Under the pieces are notes generated by a model. The model ran no database searches. It saw nothing but the letters and a program-made list of their open reading frames with translations, and was not told the origin of the DNA. A stretch of DNA of 64,000 bases from JAJKIP01 sp037200685 (GTDB lineage: Bacteria > Bacteroidota > Bacteroidia > Chitinophagales > Chitinophagaceae). Below, piece after piece: positions 43,456 to 52,246 of the stretch; position 1 is the first letter of the stretch, and each line of letters starts with the position of its first letter. The translations under genes were made by a program, and so were the position numbers. Location: the NCBI GenBank assembly GCA_037200685.1, contig JBBCIG010000016.1:124001-188000 (forward strand), written 5' to 3'.

Positions 43456-43866
43456 TTGAAAACAATCATTGCTATCCTTCTCACATGTGTACTGAGCCTG
43501 AATTCTCTGGCCAATACAAGCAATGAGATCCCTTTTGCAAGCACGCAGCTACCATCCTCTTTCGCACCAGAGCTTCAAATTTCAAAAATCACCGGCTTTA
43601 ACGCAAACATTCAGAACAACCGTGTTTCTCTTAACTGGACAGTTGACACCAACCAGGATACTAACCAGTTTGAAGTAGAACGAAGCACGGATGGAAAAAG
43701 TTTTACAATGGCAGCGTTAGTTTTCGGAACTGATAAAACTGATACTGATCAGTACCAGTTTTTCGAAAAAGCAAAATCAAAAAAATTATATTATAGAATT
43801 AAAATCCTGCATAAAGATCAAACGGTCAGCTATTCTGATACGATTATCGCTACAGCAGGAAAATAA
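43456..43866 (+). CDS. Small secreted FN3-like protein
   Basis: This 136-residue protein starts at a TTG (43456) followed by a signal peptide (TIIAILLTCVLSLNSLA). The rest is one FN3-like module of the kind that precedes T9SS sorting domains: VSLNWTVDTNQDTNQFEVER, STDGKSFTMAALVFG and LYYRIKILHKD. No sorting domain follows, and the protein ends shortly after the module. It may be a stand-alone periplasmic or surface beta-sandwich protein, or the remnant of a longer T9SS protein. Function is unknown. Confidence 0.75.
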   Translation: MKTIIAILLTCVLSLNSLANTSNEIPFASTQLPSSFAPELQISKITGFNANIQNNRVSLNWTVDTNQDTNQFEVERSTDGKSFTMAALVFGTDKTDTDQYQFFEKAKSKKLYYRIKILHKDQTVSYSDTIIATAGK

Positions 43867-43930
43867 AGATCTGAGGGGTGATCTTCGTCGGTCACTTTTA
43901 ATTACTACTACCAGAGTTCCAAAAGAGAAG

Positions 43931-43953
43931 ACAGCCCTTTTTCAAAGGGCTGT
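43931..43953. terminator. Bidirectional terminator
   Basis: acagcccttt pairs with aaagggctgt around ttc. It lies between the 3' ends of the convergent genes at 43866 and 43961 and can serve both. Confidence 0.85.
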
Positions 43954-43960
43954 TGTCATT

Positions 43961-44248
43961 TTATGATTTCCCGAGATAACCTTGCAGGTTCCTGATATAC
44001 TCTTCAAAGGCTTTAACACCTGTCTGTGTTATTTTACAAATCGTCTGCGGGTAATTGTTTTTAAACTGCTTGGTGATATCAATGTAACCTGCATCTTTTA
44101 ATTTTTGCAGTTGCACACTCAGGTTACCCGCCGTGGCATTTGTTTTTTCTTTTAAGAAAGTAAACTCCGCTTCTTTCACGCTGATGAGCAATGAAATGAC
44201 GGCAAGACGAAGTTGAGAATGTAATATAGGGTCAAGGTCTTTAAACAT
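43961..44248 (-). CDS. Small winged-helix transcriptional regulator
   Basis: This 95-residue DNA-binding protein has a MarR/ArsR-like winged helix: HSQLRLAVISLLISVKEAEF, FLKEKTNATAGNLSVQLQ (recognition helix) and KLKDAGYIDITKQF (wing). It matches the family of one-domain regulators often found beside small membrane proteins in Bacteroidota. It is the last gene of a leftward run (TonB receptor, TPR-like protein, membrane protein, regulator). Autoregulation of that run is a reasonable inference. No ligand site or metal-binding cysteines are visible. Confidence 0.85.
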   Translation of the reverse strand: MFKDLDPILHSQLRLAVISLLISVKEAEFTFLKEKTNATAGNLSVQLQKLKDAGYIDITKQFKNNYPQTICKITQTGVKAFEEYIRNLQGYLGKS

Positions 44249-44323
44249 CCGGGATATTTCCTTTCTTATTTATTTTATCTTTTCTTATTTGGCAGCTTAT
44301 CATCTGTTTGTCATTGAACCTTT

Positions 44324-44908
44324 TTAATTCGCAGCTAATTTTCTTGCCCTCAGCATATAAGCCGGAATGATATAGCTGACTAGAATAGCAACGGCGGCAC
44401 ACAGCATTTGATAATCATAATCCAAATGAACTGCGCCAACCGCAAGGCCAAAGGCTATAACACCACCTATAATCAATGGCCTGAACTGGATAATATTCCC
44501 TGATATAAAAGTTCCCAACCCATAAAGCAGGATAAAAAAGGGAAATACCGTTTTATCCCAGCCTGTTTTTGTTAATATCATACTTAAAACAAAATAGGCG
44601 ATCCCCATTCCTATCCATAAATATTTCATGCTGTCTCCTACATAACTTTTCACCTTGATTTTTTTTCCTTCTTTCATACCCTGGTATACTGAGAAGACAA
44701 CGCCAATAACAATAACCCACCACACTACAGGATGGTGAGGATAATTATAAATATGTTTCAGGATAAATTGTCCCGTGCAGGCGAAAAAAGTAAGCCAGCC
44801 CCAAACCAGGAAATAAATACTGTTATCCGAAATATCCTGCTTTGTCTTATCAATCATGGAACGGATCAGCTGCAAGCTTTCCTGCGGAGAAAATTTTTCT
44901 TCAGTCAT
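44324..44908 (-). CDS. Hypothetical polytopic membrane protein
   Basis: The N terminus is a cytoplasmic amphipathic helix (SPQESLQLIRSMIDKTKQDI). It is followed by about six hydrophobic segments over 194 residues (FLVWGWLTFFACTGQFIL, VWWVIVIGVVFSVY, YLWIGMGIAYFVLSMIL, FPFFILLYGLGTFI, plus two more). No catalytic motif is seen. The gene lies 75 bp upstream of the winged-helix regulator on the same strand. Such membrane-protein/regulator pairs are common in this phylum, but the function is not known. Confidence 0.78.
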   Translation of the reverse strand: MTEEKFSPQESLQLIRSMIDKTKQDISDNSIYFLVWGWLTFFACTGQFILKHIYNYPHHPVVWWVIVIGVVFSVYQGMKEGKKIKVKSYVGDSMKYLWIGMGIAYFVLSMILTKTGWDKTVFPFFILLYGLGTFISGNIIQFRPLIIGGVIAFGLAVGAVHLDYDYQMLCAAVAILVSYIIPAYMLRARKLAAN

Positions 44909-44944
44909 GGCAGTGGTTTTAATAAATAAGTGGAGGGAAATAAT

Positions 44945-45583
44945 TTATTGACATTGCGCCAGCATGTCTTCCGCTTCTTTTTTGCCCCAATCGGGATATA
45001 ATGGTTTTGGCTGTTCTGTTTTAAATAATGCAACCGCTTTCTCCAATATAGGTTTTGCTTTTGCTTTACCACCACCGAATTGTTCGGGTGTACCAAAAAT
45101 GCCAGCGCCTTCCAGGTAATGCAGGCGGGGATTATTCGGATTTAATTGTTTTGCTTTTTGCAAATATGTTCCTGATTCTGCGCCGTAAGTTGCATAACGG
45201 TTTTGCGGATCGACCAACATTTGTTGAGAGGCTGTCATATTGCGAATAGCAAGAATCTCCGCTTTGTCTGCATTATCCTGTGCCAATGCATCCGCCTTGT
45301 CGCATAATGCTTTTACCTTTTCAGCATTCGCATCTTTATCAAGCTTTGCATCATTCCATGCAGAAGTTGACAATGCAAGGGCTGCATAATAATAAGGAAG
45401 CCATTGTGTTTTCTCCGCATCACCAATACGTTCGAAAGCCGCAGCAACTGACTGATAGGCTAAGGTTGTATTCGCTGTATCGAGCTCTGCAAGATTTTTT
45501 TTCATCGCATTTGTGTATCGCTCACTTTGAGAGTAACCGGATAGTGTTACCAATAATGCAATGACGGCAATGATCTGTTTCAT
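44945..45583 (-). CDS. Exported TPR-like protein
   Basis: A signal peptide (MKQIIAVIALLVTLSGYSQ) is followed by helical repeats of TPR/SEL type: AYQSVAAAFERIGDAEKTQW, AKLDKDANAEKVKALCDKAD and GTYLQKAKQLNPNNPRLHYL. The frame is open to 45694, but the ATG at 45583 places the signal peptide first and is chosen; it gives 212 residues. The start lies 19 bp after the TonB receptor stop, so they form an operon. A periplasmic scaffold role is inferred only. Confidence 0.82.
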   Translation of the reverse strand: MKQIIAVIALLVTLSGYSQSERYTNAMKKNLAELDTANTTLAYQSVAAAFERIGDAEKTQWLPYYYAALALSTSAWNDAKLDKDANAEKVKALCDKADALAQDNADKAEILAIRNMTASQQMLVDPQNRYATYGAESGTYLQKAKQLNPNNPRLHYLEGAGIFGTPEQFGGGKAKAKPILEKAVALFKTEQPKPLYPDWGKKEAEDMLAQCQ

Positions 45584-45602
45584 ATTTATTGTTTTAAAAA
45601 AT

Positions 45603-47849
45603 TTATAAATTATTATTAATCGCATCCTGTGTTCTGTCAACACCCCAGCTGAAGAAAGCGCCGATAAAATAAAAACGTTTCGCAGGCAGGCCAACAGGCT
45701 GCTTATTCATACCATTATATGAATAGTTATAATTAAACACAGGATCATATCCCAACACATTAGTTACACTGGCCACCAATACCCAATATACCTTAGGGTT
45801 CGTTTTACCAAGACTCGGAACATAGTTCATGCTGAAACCGAGATTATGAAACTGTTTTGTCTTGCCCTGGTCGGCGATCGTGTATTTATTTCCTACACCA
45901 TTATAAACAAAATTGTAATAAGGTCTTCCTGTTGCAAAACTATACGTGAAGTTGAAACCTGTCTTCATATCCACGAAGAAGCGTTTTGTCACCAATGATA
46001 AAGTATGCGGCGTGGCAAAATTGGGCTGTAATCTTCCCGGGTAATTCAGGTAGTCTCTTTTTGTATTGAGATAAGAATAGCTTATCCAGTAATCTAAATT
46101 CTTGATTGTCTTTTTATCTCTCCAGAAAAATTCGATACCGCTTGCATAGCCGTCACCTTTGTTATTATAATTACCAAATGAAGAACTGACAGGGTCTATC
46201 TTAACGAGGTCCCCATATTTTTTATAATAAGCTTCCGCCCGGAATATGCGTTCATTGGTTGTTTTTTGATAAGTAAATATATAATGCATCGCTTTTGTAT
46301 AACCGATATTCGTTGTAAAGACGAGCTGCGTATTCTCAGGCTTTTGATAAAAAATACCGAAAGCCGCTGATACCTGTGCGCCTTTGCCAACTTTATAGGC
46401 AATTGAAAGACGCGGTGCAATATTGGCCTTGCTAATGATAGAAGAATACTCGAAGCGTCCACCAAATTTAGCCGCCAGGTCATTGGTAACAACAATATCC
46501 GTTTCTGCGAAAAGCGAGCTAAAGTTCTCCATCAGCTTTGACTGCAGGTTATTGAAATTACTTTTTGTTAGTCCATACATATATTCACCGCCAAAGCGTA
46601 TGGCGCTGATGCCGAATAGTCTTTTTTCAAATACCGCTTTTATTTGTGATAATTCCTGGCGGTTCTTTATGATAAAATTCTTCGAAGCGGCCCAGGGGCT
46701 ATTAGGGAAAAATTTTTGCTGGTTATCCTGATCTTGTAATTCCTGCGAGACATTATCCTTGTTCGTACTGAAACTTGCACCTAAGTTCATTTTCCAACCG
46801 TTGCCCAGGTTTTCCCGCCAGCTAAGATTATTGTACCAGTTATAATTACTTATACCAAACGCATCTTTCAGGGCTGCGCTGTCTATATCCTGTCGCCTTA
46901 ATCCAAGTGTAGTGCGGCTGAAAGTTGTATAATATTTTACCATACCCCCTTTTTTTGTTCTAAAACGAAAGTTGGCATCGCCATCATGAAAAGCAGGCAT
47001 TTTAAAATAATCCGGCGTTTGCTTTACAATATTGAAATAAGCGATAAGGTTGACATAATTATAATTGACACCCCATGAAGATTTTTTATTCTTCGAAAGT
47101 TTTTGAAAGCCGGCGCCAACAAGTATCGGCGAGACAGAGAGTGTAGTTTCTGTTTCATCCGGCAGATCGATCGATTCTAATATCAATGCGGATGATAAGG
47201 CTTGACCATACAACGCGGAATAGCCACCCGTACTAAAGACAGTGCCTTTAAATAAAAAAGGTGAGAACCTTCCTCTTGTCGCTATATCCGGTATACTGGT
47301 CATATAAGGATTGTTGACCAGCGTGCCGTCTATAAATTGTTTTGTTTCGTAACCCGCACCACCACGTACAAACAAACCCTCCTGCTCTCCTACCTGTTGC
47401 GCACCGGGTAATGTTTTTACTGCCGAAGTAATATCGGCATTACCACCACCAACCGTAGCTACATCAAGCGAATTTAAAACCGTCGCGGCCCTTTTTGTAT
47501 CGCCTGCGGCAAATGAGCCTGAAATAACAGTAACAGCTTTTAATTCACTTAGCTCTTCTTTAATTGATATATCGCGGATGATTGTTTCCGTACCAATCGT
47601 AATTTTTTCTTCGTATGATTTATAGCCAACATTGGTAACAATAAAAAGAAATTCGCCTTTCTCTGCAGTAGTGAATTTATAATTACCGGAAGAATCAGCC
47701 AGCGCACCATCATAAGTATCTTTCAATGATACACTGGCGCCCGGCAAAGGCCTTCCCCTGTTATCCTTTACTTTTCCTTGGATAATGACTTGGGAAAATA
47801 ACTGCGATACAGACAGGATACCTGTAAGCAGTATTATCAACTTTTTCAT
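45603..47849 (-). CDS. TonB-dependent outer membrane receptor
   Basis: A signal peptide (KLIILLTGILSVSQLFSQ) is followed by a carboxypeptidase-regulatory-like (CarboxypepD_reg) domain (GKVKDNRGRPLPGASVSLKD) and a plug domain (ADITSAVKTLPGAQQVGEQ, GLFVRGGAGYETKQFIDGTL). A beta-barrel of about 550 residues ends in an aromatic strand (RFYFIGAFFSWGV). I chose the ATG at 47849. At about 748 residues it is short for a SusC-type receptor and has no SusD partner. It is more like the stand-alone receptors that lack a polysaccharide partner. The substrate is unknown. Confidence 0.88.
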   Translation of the reverse strand: MKKLIILLTGILSVSQLFSQVIIQGKVKDNRGRPLPGASVSLKDTYDGALADSSGNYKFTTAEKGEFLFIVTNVGYKSYEEKITIGTETIIRDISIKEELSELKAVTVISGSFAAGDTKRAATVLNSLDVATVGGGNADITSAVKTLPGAQQVGEQEGLFVRGGAGYETKQFIDGTLVNNPYMTSIPDIATRGRFSPFLFKGTVFSTGGYSALYGQALSSALILESIDLPDETETTLSVSPILVGAGFQKLSKNKKSSWGVNYNYVNLIAYFNIVKQTPDYFKMPAFHDGDANFRFRTKKGGMVKYYTTFSRTTLGLRRQDIDSAALKDAFGISNYNWYNNLSWRENLGNGWKMNLGASFSTNKDNVSQELQDQDNQQKFFPNSPWAASKNFIIKNRQELSQIKAVFEKRLFGISAIRFGGEYMYGLTKSNFNNLQSKLMENFSSLFAETDIVVTNDLAAKFGGRFEYSSIISKANIAPRLSIAYKVGKGAQVSAAFGIFYQKPENTQLVFTTNIGYTKAMHYIFTYQKTTNERIFRAEAYYKKYGDLVKIDPVSSSFGNYNNKGDGYASGIEFFWRDKKTIKNLDYWISYSYLNTKRDYLNYPGRLQPNFATPHTLSLVTKRFFVDMKTGFNFTYSFATGRPYYNFVYNGVGNKYTIADQGKTKQFHNLGFSMNYVPSLGKTNPKVYWVLVASVTNVLGYDPVFNYNYSYNGMNKQPVGLPAKRFYFIGAFFSWGVDRTQDAINNNL

Positions 47850-47913
47850 GCAGTTCGATTTTCGCCACAAACATAAATTAGTTTATAATATAAACCAAAT
47901 TGATTTAAAAAAA

Positions 47914-47936
47914 ACCGCCCCATTAAATGGGACGGT
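47914..47936 (-). terminator. Terminator of the 489-residue T9SS gene
   Basis: On the minus strand accgtccca pairs with tggggcggt around a short A/T-rich loop and is followed by an eight-T run. The terminator of the neighbouring paralogue (49833-49860) shares the ggttccggaccgtcc part, so the 3' end was duplicated too. Confidence 0.88.
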
Positions 47937-47968
47937 CCGGAACCCTCTATTAGAAATGAGATGAAATA

Positions 47969-49438
47969 TTATCTCTTAATAATTTTTTGAACCGCATTCT
48001 CACCGTTGTAGCTAACCCTTGCCAGGTAAAAACCCGGGTCAAGACCTGCTACATTGATTGTTTCAGTTTGATTGCTGTTAGAAGGTTCGGTTTTTATTAT
48101 AATCCGTCCATGATTATCGAGTACTTCATAAGTCACTTTCTTACCCTGCCAGTTACCCGGAATGGTAACCCTCAATTCATTGCTCACGGGGTTAGGATAA
48201 GTAACGATCGAAATTGTTTGCTCAGCTTGTTTGCTGATTTTTATTACACATGTATCTGAATATTCAAATTTGCCATCGATGTCTACCGAACGAAGCCTGT
48301 AATAAACAACGCCTGCTGTTGTTCCCGGGTTATCTAAAAAGCTATAGCTTCTTTTCTCCGTAGAATTTCCATAAGCAAACACCATTCCTGCATCAGTGAA
48401 ATTTTTACCATCAAAACTTTTTTCGATCACAAAATGGCTAAGGTTCAATTCAGAAGCAGTTGTCCAGTTAAGAGTAGATTTCTTATCTATTAACATCGCA
48501 GAAAAAGAAGATAACTCAACAGGTAAAATTATATTCATTATGTTGGTGCTTAATGATACACCGATAAGAAAAACATCTCCCATGTGATTATTGGATGATC
48601 CCCAATTTGATTCTTCTCCGTCACCGCGCATATAAATCTTAAATTTAAGAGACGTAAATCCTGCACCCGTTGCCAAAACTGATCCTGTAGCAGCGCCTGC
48701 ACCTGTAGCTGAAGAAGGATGGCTCGCAGAATTTAAAATTTTCTTACCACCCGTCACACTCAATTCACTTGAACCAGATTTCTTCGATAAAGTCACACCT
48801 AAAGTTTGTAATTCTAATTCAGCCGTAAATCCTAAATCGCTATAAAAGCCTCCCAATCCTACAATTTGTAACATAGGATTAGTAACAGGTTGATTAAACG
48901 TTATTGTCAGGTCTCCAAAGTAAAATCTACCGCTTGTTGATGCGTTTGCATTGTATAAAGCCCTTGCAGATGTAAACAGCTCTACTGCCTTATTAGTAGC
49001 GACATCTATTCCGGCACCAGTACTAACTTCAGTCGTAGAAGTAAAATTGCTATTTGAAGGTGTGCTGATCAAGTTCATTTTAGGAAATCGCTCCTCACCC
49101 TGGGCACCTTTACCATTATCATTCTTATCGCCACCGAAATTTAATCCTTTAGTTGTACTAATATCTGTTGAAGGCAACGTGTATTGCTGGTTGCTTATCG
49201 AAAAAGTAGCTGTTATTGTTGGAGTATATGTTACAAAAGTATTACCAGAAGGATTGTTAGTATTATTCTGAAAAGTAATAACCTGGTTGGCGACTGAAAG
49301 ACCACTTGCTGTAGTATTACCAGCACCTGCGGCAAATTCCAAAGCAGGTTTATTCTGTGCGTCCAACTTAGCGTTGAACAATGTTGTGCTGAAAAATACA
49401 GCAACTAACAGTTTAGAATAGGGTAAAGATGTTTTCAT
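47969..49438 (-). CDS. T9SS type A sorting-domain protein (paralogue 1)
   Basis: This 489-residue protein has a signal peptide (KLLVAVFFSTTLFNAKLDAQ), a passenger of about 280 residues rich in Thr, Ser and Asn (NTTASGLSVANQVITFQNN), an FN3-like module and a T9SS sorting domain (YPNPVSNELRVTIPGNWQGK to VQKIIKR). The last ~190 residues are nearly the same as those of the gene at 49880, while the passengers are unrelated. The passenger resembles anchor-type beta-sandwich proteins. Promoter, leader and terminator are also shared with the paralogue. Confidence 0.87.
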   Translation of the reverse strand: MKTSLPYSKLLVAVFFSTTLFNAKLDAQNKPALEFAAGAGNTTASGLSVANQVITFQNNTNNPSGNTFVTYTPTITATFSISNQQYTLPSTDISTTKGLNFGGDKNDNGKGAQGEERFPKMNLISTPSNSNFTSTTEVSTGAGIDVATNKAVELFTSARALYNANASTSGRFYFGDLTITFNQPVTNPMLQIVGLGGFYSDLGFTAELELQTLGVTLSKKSGSSELSVTGGKKILNSASHPSSATGAGAATGSVLATGAGFTSLKFKIYMRGDGEESNWGSSNNHMGDVFLIGVSLSTNIMNIILPVELSSFSAMLIDKKSTLNWTTASELNLSHFVIEKSFDGKNFTDAGMVFAYGNSTEKRSYSFLDNPGTTAGVVYYRLRSVDIDGKFEYSDTCVIKISKQAEQTISIVTYPNPVSNELRVTIPGNWQGKKVTYEVLDNHGRIIIKTEPSNSNQTETINVAGLDPGFYLARVSYNGENAVQKIIKR

Positions 49439-49454
49439 CGCTTTTCGTTTAGGG

Positions 49455-49590
49455 TTCAGAATCTTTTGATTTGTTTAAAACCCTGGAGCAATGAAACCGA
49501 CTTATTTTGGAGAAACAGGCTGGGAGTAATTCCCTTAGTGTGAGGCTTGTTTCATGGTCGGATTTCGATGTTTTCTAGGGTTTCTTCGAA
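49455..49590 (-). promoter_or_regulatory. Candidate structured 5' leader RNA, copy 1
   Basis: On the transcribed strand nested pairings are visible. The outer gaaaccc/gggtttt uses 49578-49584 with 49477-49483. ccgac/gtcgg uses 49557-49561 with 49497-49501. gaaaca/tgtttc uses 49548-49553 with 49512-49517. An inner ggga/tccc hairpin is at 49522-49534. A second copy at 52098-52240 keeps all four. Differences between copies become G-U pairs only on this strand. The role (riboswitch, stability or translation control) is unknown. Confidence 0.6.
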
Positions 49591-49596
49591 TCTGAT

Positions 49597-49629
49597 GTAA
49601 ACATAATACTAAGGTTTTTTACGTGCAAG
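49597..49629 (-). promoter_or_regulatory. Bacteroidota-type promoter of T9SS paralogue 1
   Basis: On the minus strand a -33-like cttgc (49625-49629) and a -7-like tatgtttac (49597-49605, compare TAnnTTTG) are separated by 20 bases. The same boxes and the same spacing occur before paralogue 2, while the spacer sequence differs. A nearly identical 50 bp block upstream contains tgtag-N8-ctaca. Confidence 0.6.
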
Positions 49630-49832
49630 CTTTTGTAGCGTTTTTTCTACATGTTTTACGTATTTTCTGTAGTTAATTTACTATTAGTAATGATTACCAT
49701 ATAGTTAAATGTACTATAAATAATAGATATTTTTTCGAAATCATGAAAATCTACGTGCTGAAAACTGAATTATACTATCCAGGTTTTTACAGAATATCGT
49801 TGATTGACGTATCCGAGCTATCAAAAATAAAA

Positions 49833-49860
49833 AACCGCCCTGTGTACAACAGGACGGTCC
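49833..49860 (-). terminator. Terminator of T9SS paralogue 2
   Basis: On the minus strand accgtcctgt pairs with acagggcggt around tgtac and is followed by tttttattttt. It follows the stop codon of the gene at 49880-52081. Confidence 0.88.
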
Positions 49861-49879
49861 GGAACCCTTAGAAATGATG

Positions 49880-52081
49880 TTATCTCTTAATGATTTTTTG
49901 TAGTGCAGTTGCATCGCCGCAGGTTACTCTTGCCATGTAAAATCCAGGTGCAAGACTGGCGACATTAAGGGTTTCAGTTTGGCTGCTGTTTGCAGGTTCA
50001 GTTTTTATTATAATCCGTCCATGATTATCGATTACTTCATACATTACCTTTTTACCCTGCCAGCCTGCTGGAATCGTTACTCTTAATTCATTGCTTACCG
50101 GGTTAGGAAATGTAGTAATGGCAATTGCCTGTTGACCTTTGGATATCCTGATCAAACGTACACTTGAATATTCATACTTGCCGTCAATATCTACTGTACG
50201 AAGTCTGTAATAGACTACTCCGGCTACTGATGTATTGATTGTATTATCGGAAAAAGTATAATTCATTTTATTAGAAGAATTACCCGCTGCGAATACCAGT
50301 CCCGCATCGTTGAAATTTTTTCCGTCTGTACTTTTCTCTACGATAAAATGACTCACATTTATTTCAGAAGCTGTTGTCCATCTCAGGTCTGCCTTATTAT
50401 TATTCAATACTGCGGAGAAGGAAAATAGTTCTACAGGCAATGTCTGCAGGGTAGGTTCCATGCTGAACGATTTGCTCCACATAGAATTCAAACGAACTGC
50501 CGCAGATACGCTAACGGTCTCTGAGCTTGATTTAGCGCCGTAACGAAAATTGATCTTATCAACATCTGTATACTGGAAGGTAGCCATAACAGATATGCCT
50601 GAAGTATCAATATCTGCAAAGTTTTTTACGGGGCCCTCTAAAACATTACCGATCAATCCCTCAAAAGGATGGTGACAAGTGCTGTATATTACTCCCTCAC
50701 CACCACAAGCTATACAATCAATACCTAACACTTCTCCTGTACCATGACAAACCAGGCACTGTGACAATACGCTTGAGACATGACATACAGGGCATGTAAG
50801 AGTAGTACCCAGACTACCCGCAGGTGTGCTGGTTAAAGTAGAAAAGGAAGCGAATGCTACATTCGCAGGGTTGCTGAATGATGCATACTCAGAAACAGAT
50901 TGACCATCGCCGTCAACATCTAATGCAGTAAAATCGGCCCGTTGAACTTTCTTCCTGGTATTAGTCCCGGTTGCATAAAAAGTCATTTCAAAATCAATAT
51001 ACCAATCCTGGTTGGGAGCTACTGTTCCTTCGAGGCCAAATTCCGGTTGAAAAGCCTTCATCCAACCCTTTTCAGTGTTATCAATCGTTCTTATCACAAT
51101 ATCGCTGCGTGATATTTTTTTTAATTTAATCTCTGCGTCTACACCGGGAGTAATATTACTGAAACGATAAACGGCTCCTTGTTTTTTATCAGTGCCTGAT
51201 TTTAAAACAGGATTAGTAAACGAAAGTTCCGGAGCTGGTGTACTCAACTCGGTAGTAGAACAATCTTCCGGGCGTGTAAAATCGATCAGTGTCGCATTAC
51301 TTCCTTTCACTTCCTTTCCAACGCAATAGGCATCAATGCGTGCATCCCAGTTACCATTGATCTCCAGGTCATCTCCCGTTTTAATCAGGTCGAAGCCATA
51401 GCTACCAGTTAATATCGTAATATCCGTATTCGGATCTGTTTTAAATTTTTTAGCGACTACGATTTTGGCATTAGCTACCCGGAGTGTCGATTGAGTTTTT
51501 ATTTCAAAATCGCCAGTATTGACCTGTATCGTTGAATTTTGAATCGTATCAATAGATTTTGCATTGGCTGATGTACCTTCCATTTCATACTTTTCATTTA
51601 CCTGCAAAAAGCTGCTTTTGTATGTTCTCTTTGCGCCTGCTGTAACTTTCATATTTTTAGATAACACCATCAGTGAACTATCCAAAACAATGCGGCCTCC
51701 CGTAATTTCCATGGCACTTTTGTTCGAAGTAGCATTTTGAATAAAGCCCCCTTTTTTTACATAAAGTTTACCGGTCGCAGCTACAAGCACTTTTTTATCG
51801 TAAGAAGAATTGAAACGCAGCGTGTCGCCGGTAATATTTAAAGTGCCGGTGATGTTAAGATCACTGGTCAAATTAAATGTAACGTCGTGTTTGATATTGA
51901 TCGTTACCGCTGTACCGATACTGGCGCCAGGCGCTACTCCACCAACCCAGGTCGCTGCACTATTCCAGTTACCGTCGGCTTTGGTAGTATAGGTTTGCGC
52001 CATACCTGACAATGACAGGAGCATCGTCAAAAAACCAAGGAAAAATTTTCTTGCTGAATTGTTGTGTAAAGCTGCTTTCAT
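49880..52081 (-). CDS. T9SS protein with DnaJ-type zinc-finger-like cysteine cluster (paralogue 2)
   Basis: This 733-residue protein has a signal peptide (FLGFLTMLLSLSGMAQ), then a beta-rich passenger (TYTTKADGNWNSAATWVGGV, typical of surface repeat proteins that start with a W-N-A-T-W motif). At residues 430-471 it has a cysteine cluster with CPVCH, CLVCHGTG and CIACGGEG. Two of these fit the CXXCXGXG pattern of the DnaJ zinc finger. Two also fit CXXCH, so haem binding is an alternative. An FN3-like module and T9SS sorting domain (FPNPVSNELRVTIPAGWQGK to LQKIIKR) follow. The tail and the leader are shared with the paralogue at 47969. Confidence 0.86.
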   Translation of the reverse strand: MKAALHNNSARKFFLGFLTMLLSLSGMAQTYTTKADGNWNSAATWVGGVAPGASIGTAVTINIKHDVTFNLTSDLNITGTLNITGDTLRFNSSYDKKVLVAATGKLYVKKGGFIQNATSNKSAMEITGGRIVLDSSLMVLSKNMKVTAGAKRTYKSSFLQVNEKYEMEGTSANAKSIDTIQNSTIQVNTGDFEIKTQSTLRVANAKIVVAKKFKTDPNTDITILTGSYGFDLIKTGDDLEINGNWDARIDAYCVGKEVKGSNATLIDFTRPEDCSTTELSTPAPELSFTNPVLKSGTDKKQGAVYRFSNITPGVDAEIKLKKISRSDIVIRTIDNTEKGWMKAFQPEFGLEGTVAPNQDWYIDFEMTFYATGTNTRKKVQRADFTALDVDGDGQSVSEYASFSNPANVAFASFSTLTSTPAGSLGTTLTCPVCHVSSVLSQCLVCHGTGEVLGIDCIACGGEGVIYSTCHHPFEGLIGNVLEGPVKNFADIDTSGISVMATFQYTDVDKINFRYGAKSSSETVSVSAAVRLNSMWSKSFSMEPTLQTLPVELFSFSAVLNNNKADLRWTTASEINVSHFIVEKSTDGKNFNDAGLVFAAGNSSNKMNYTFSDNTINTSVAGVVYYRLRTVDIDGKYEYSSVRLIRISKGQQAIAITTFPNPVSNELRVTIPAGWQGKKVMYEVIDNHGRIIIKTEPANSSQTETLNVASLAPGFYMARVTCGDATALQKIIKR

Positions 52082-52097
52082 GTCTGTTCTTTTATAG

Positions 52098-52240
52098 GGT
52101 TGAGAATCGTTAGATTTCTTAAAACCCGCAGGACAATGAAAACCGACTTGAAATTTAAGAAACAGGCTGGGAGTAAATTCCCGGGAAGATTACGGCTTGT
52201 TTCATGATCGGATTTACTTGTTTTCTAGGGCTTTTTCGAA
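52098..52240 (-). promoter_or_regulatory. Candidate structured 5' leader RNA, copy 2
   Basis: This copy keeps the pairings of copy 1: aaagccc/gggtttt (52227-52233 with 52121-52127), ccgat/gtcgg (52207-52211 with 52143-52147), gaaaca/tgtttc and the inner ggga/tccc hairpin. The aaagccc and ccgat arms differ from copy 1 but still pair through G-U on the minus-strand RNA. They would be A-C mismatches if the plus strand were transcribed. Confidence 0.6.
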
Positions 52241-52246
52241 TCTGAT

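Larger units (their letters stand above)
49439..49879. other. Intergenic region between the two T9SS paralogues
   Basis: This 441 bp holds, in minus-strand order: the terminator of the upstream paralogue (49833-49860), an A/T-rich stretch, a conserved activator-like block (about 49630-49680), the promoter (49597-49629) and a structured leader (49455-49590) of the gene ending at 47969. Confidence 0.7.
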
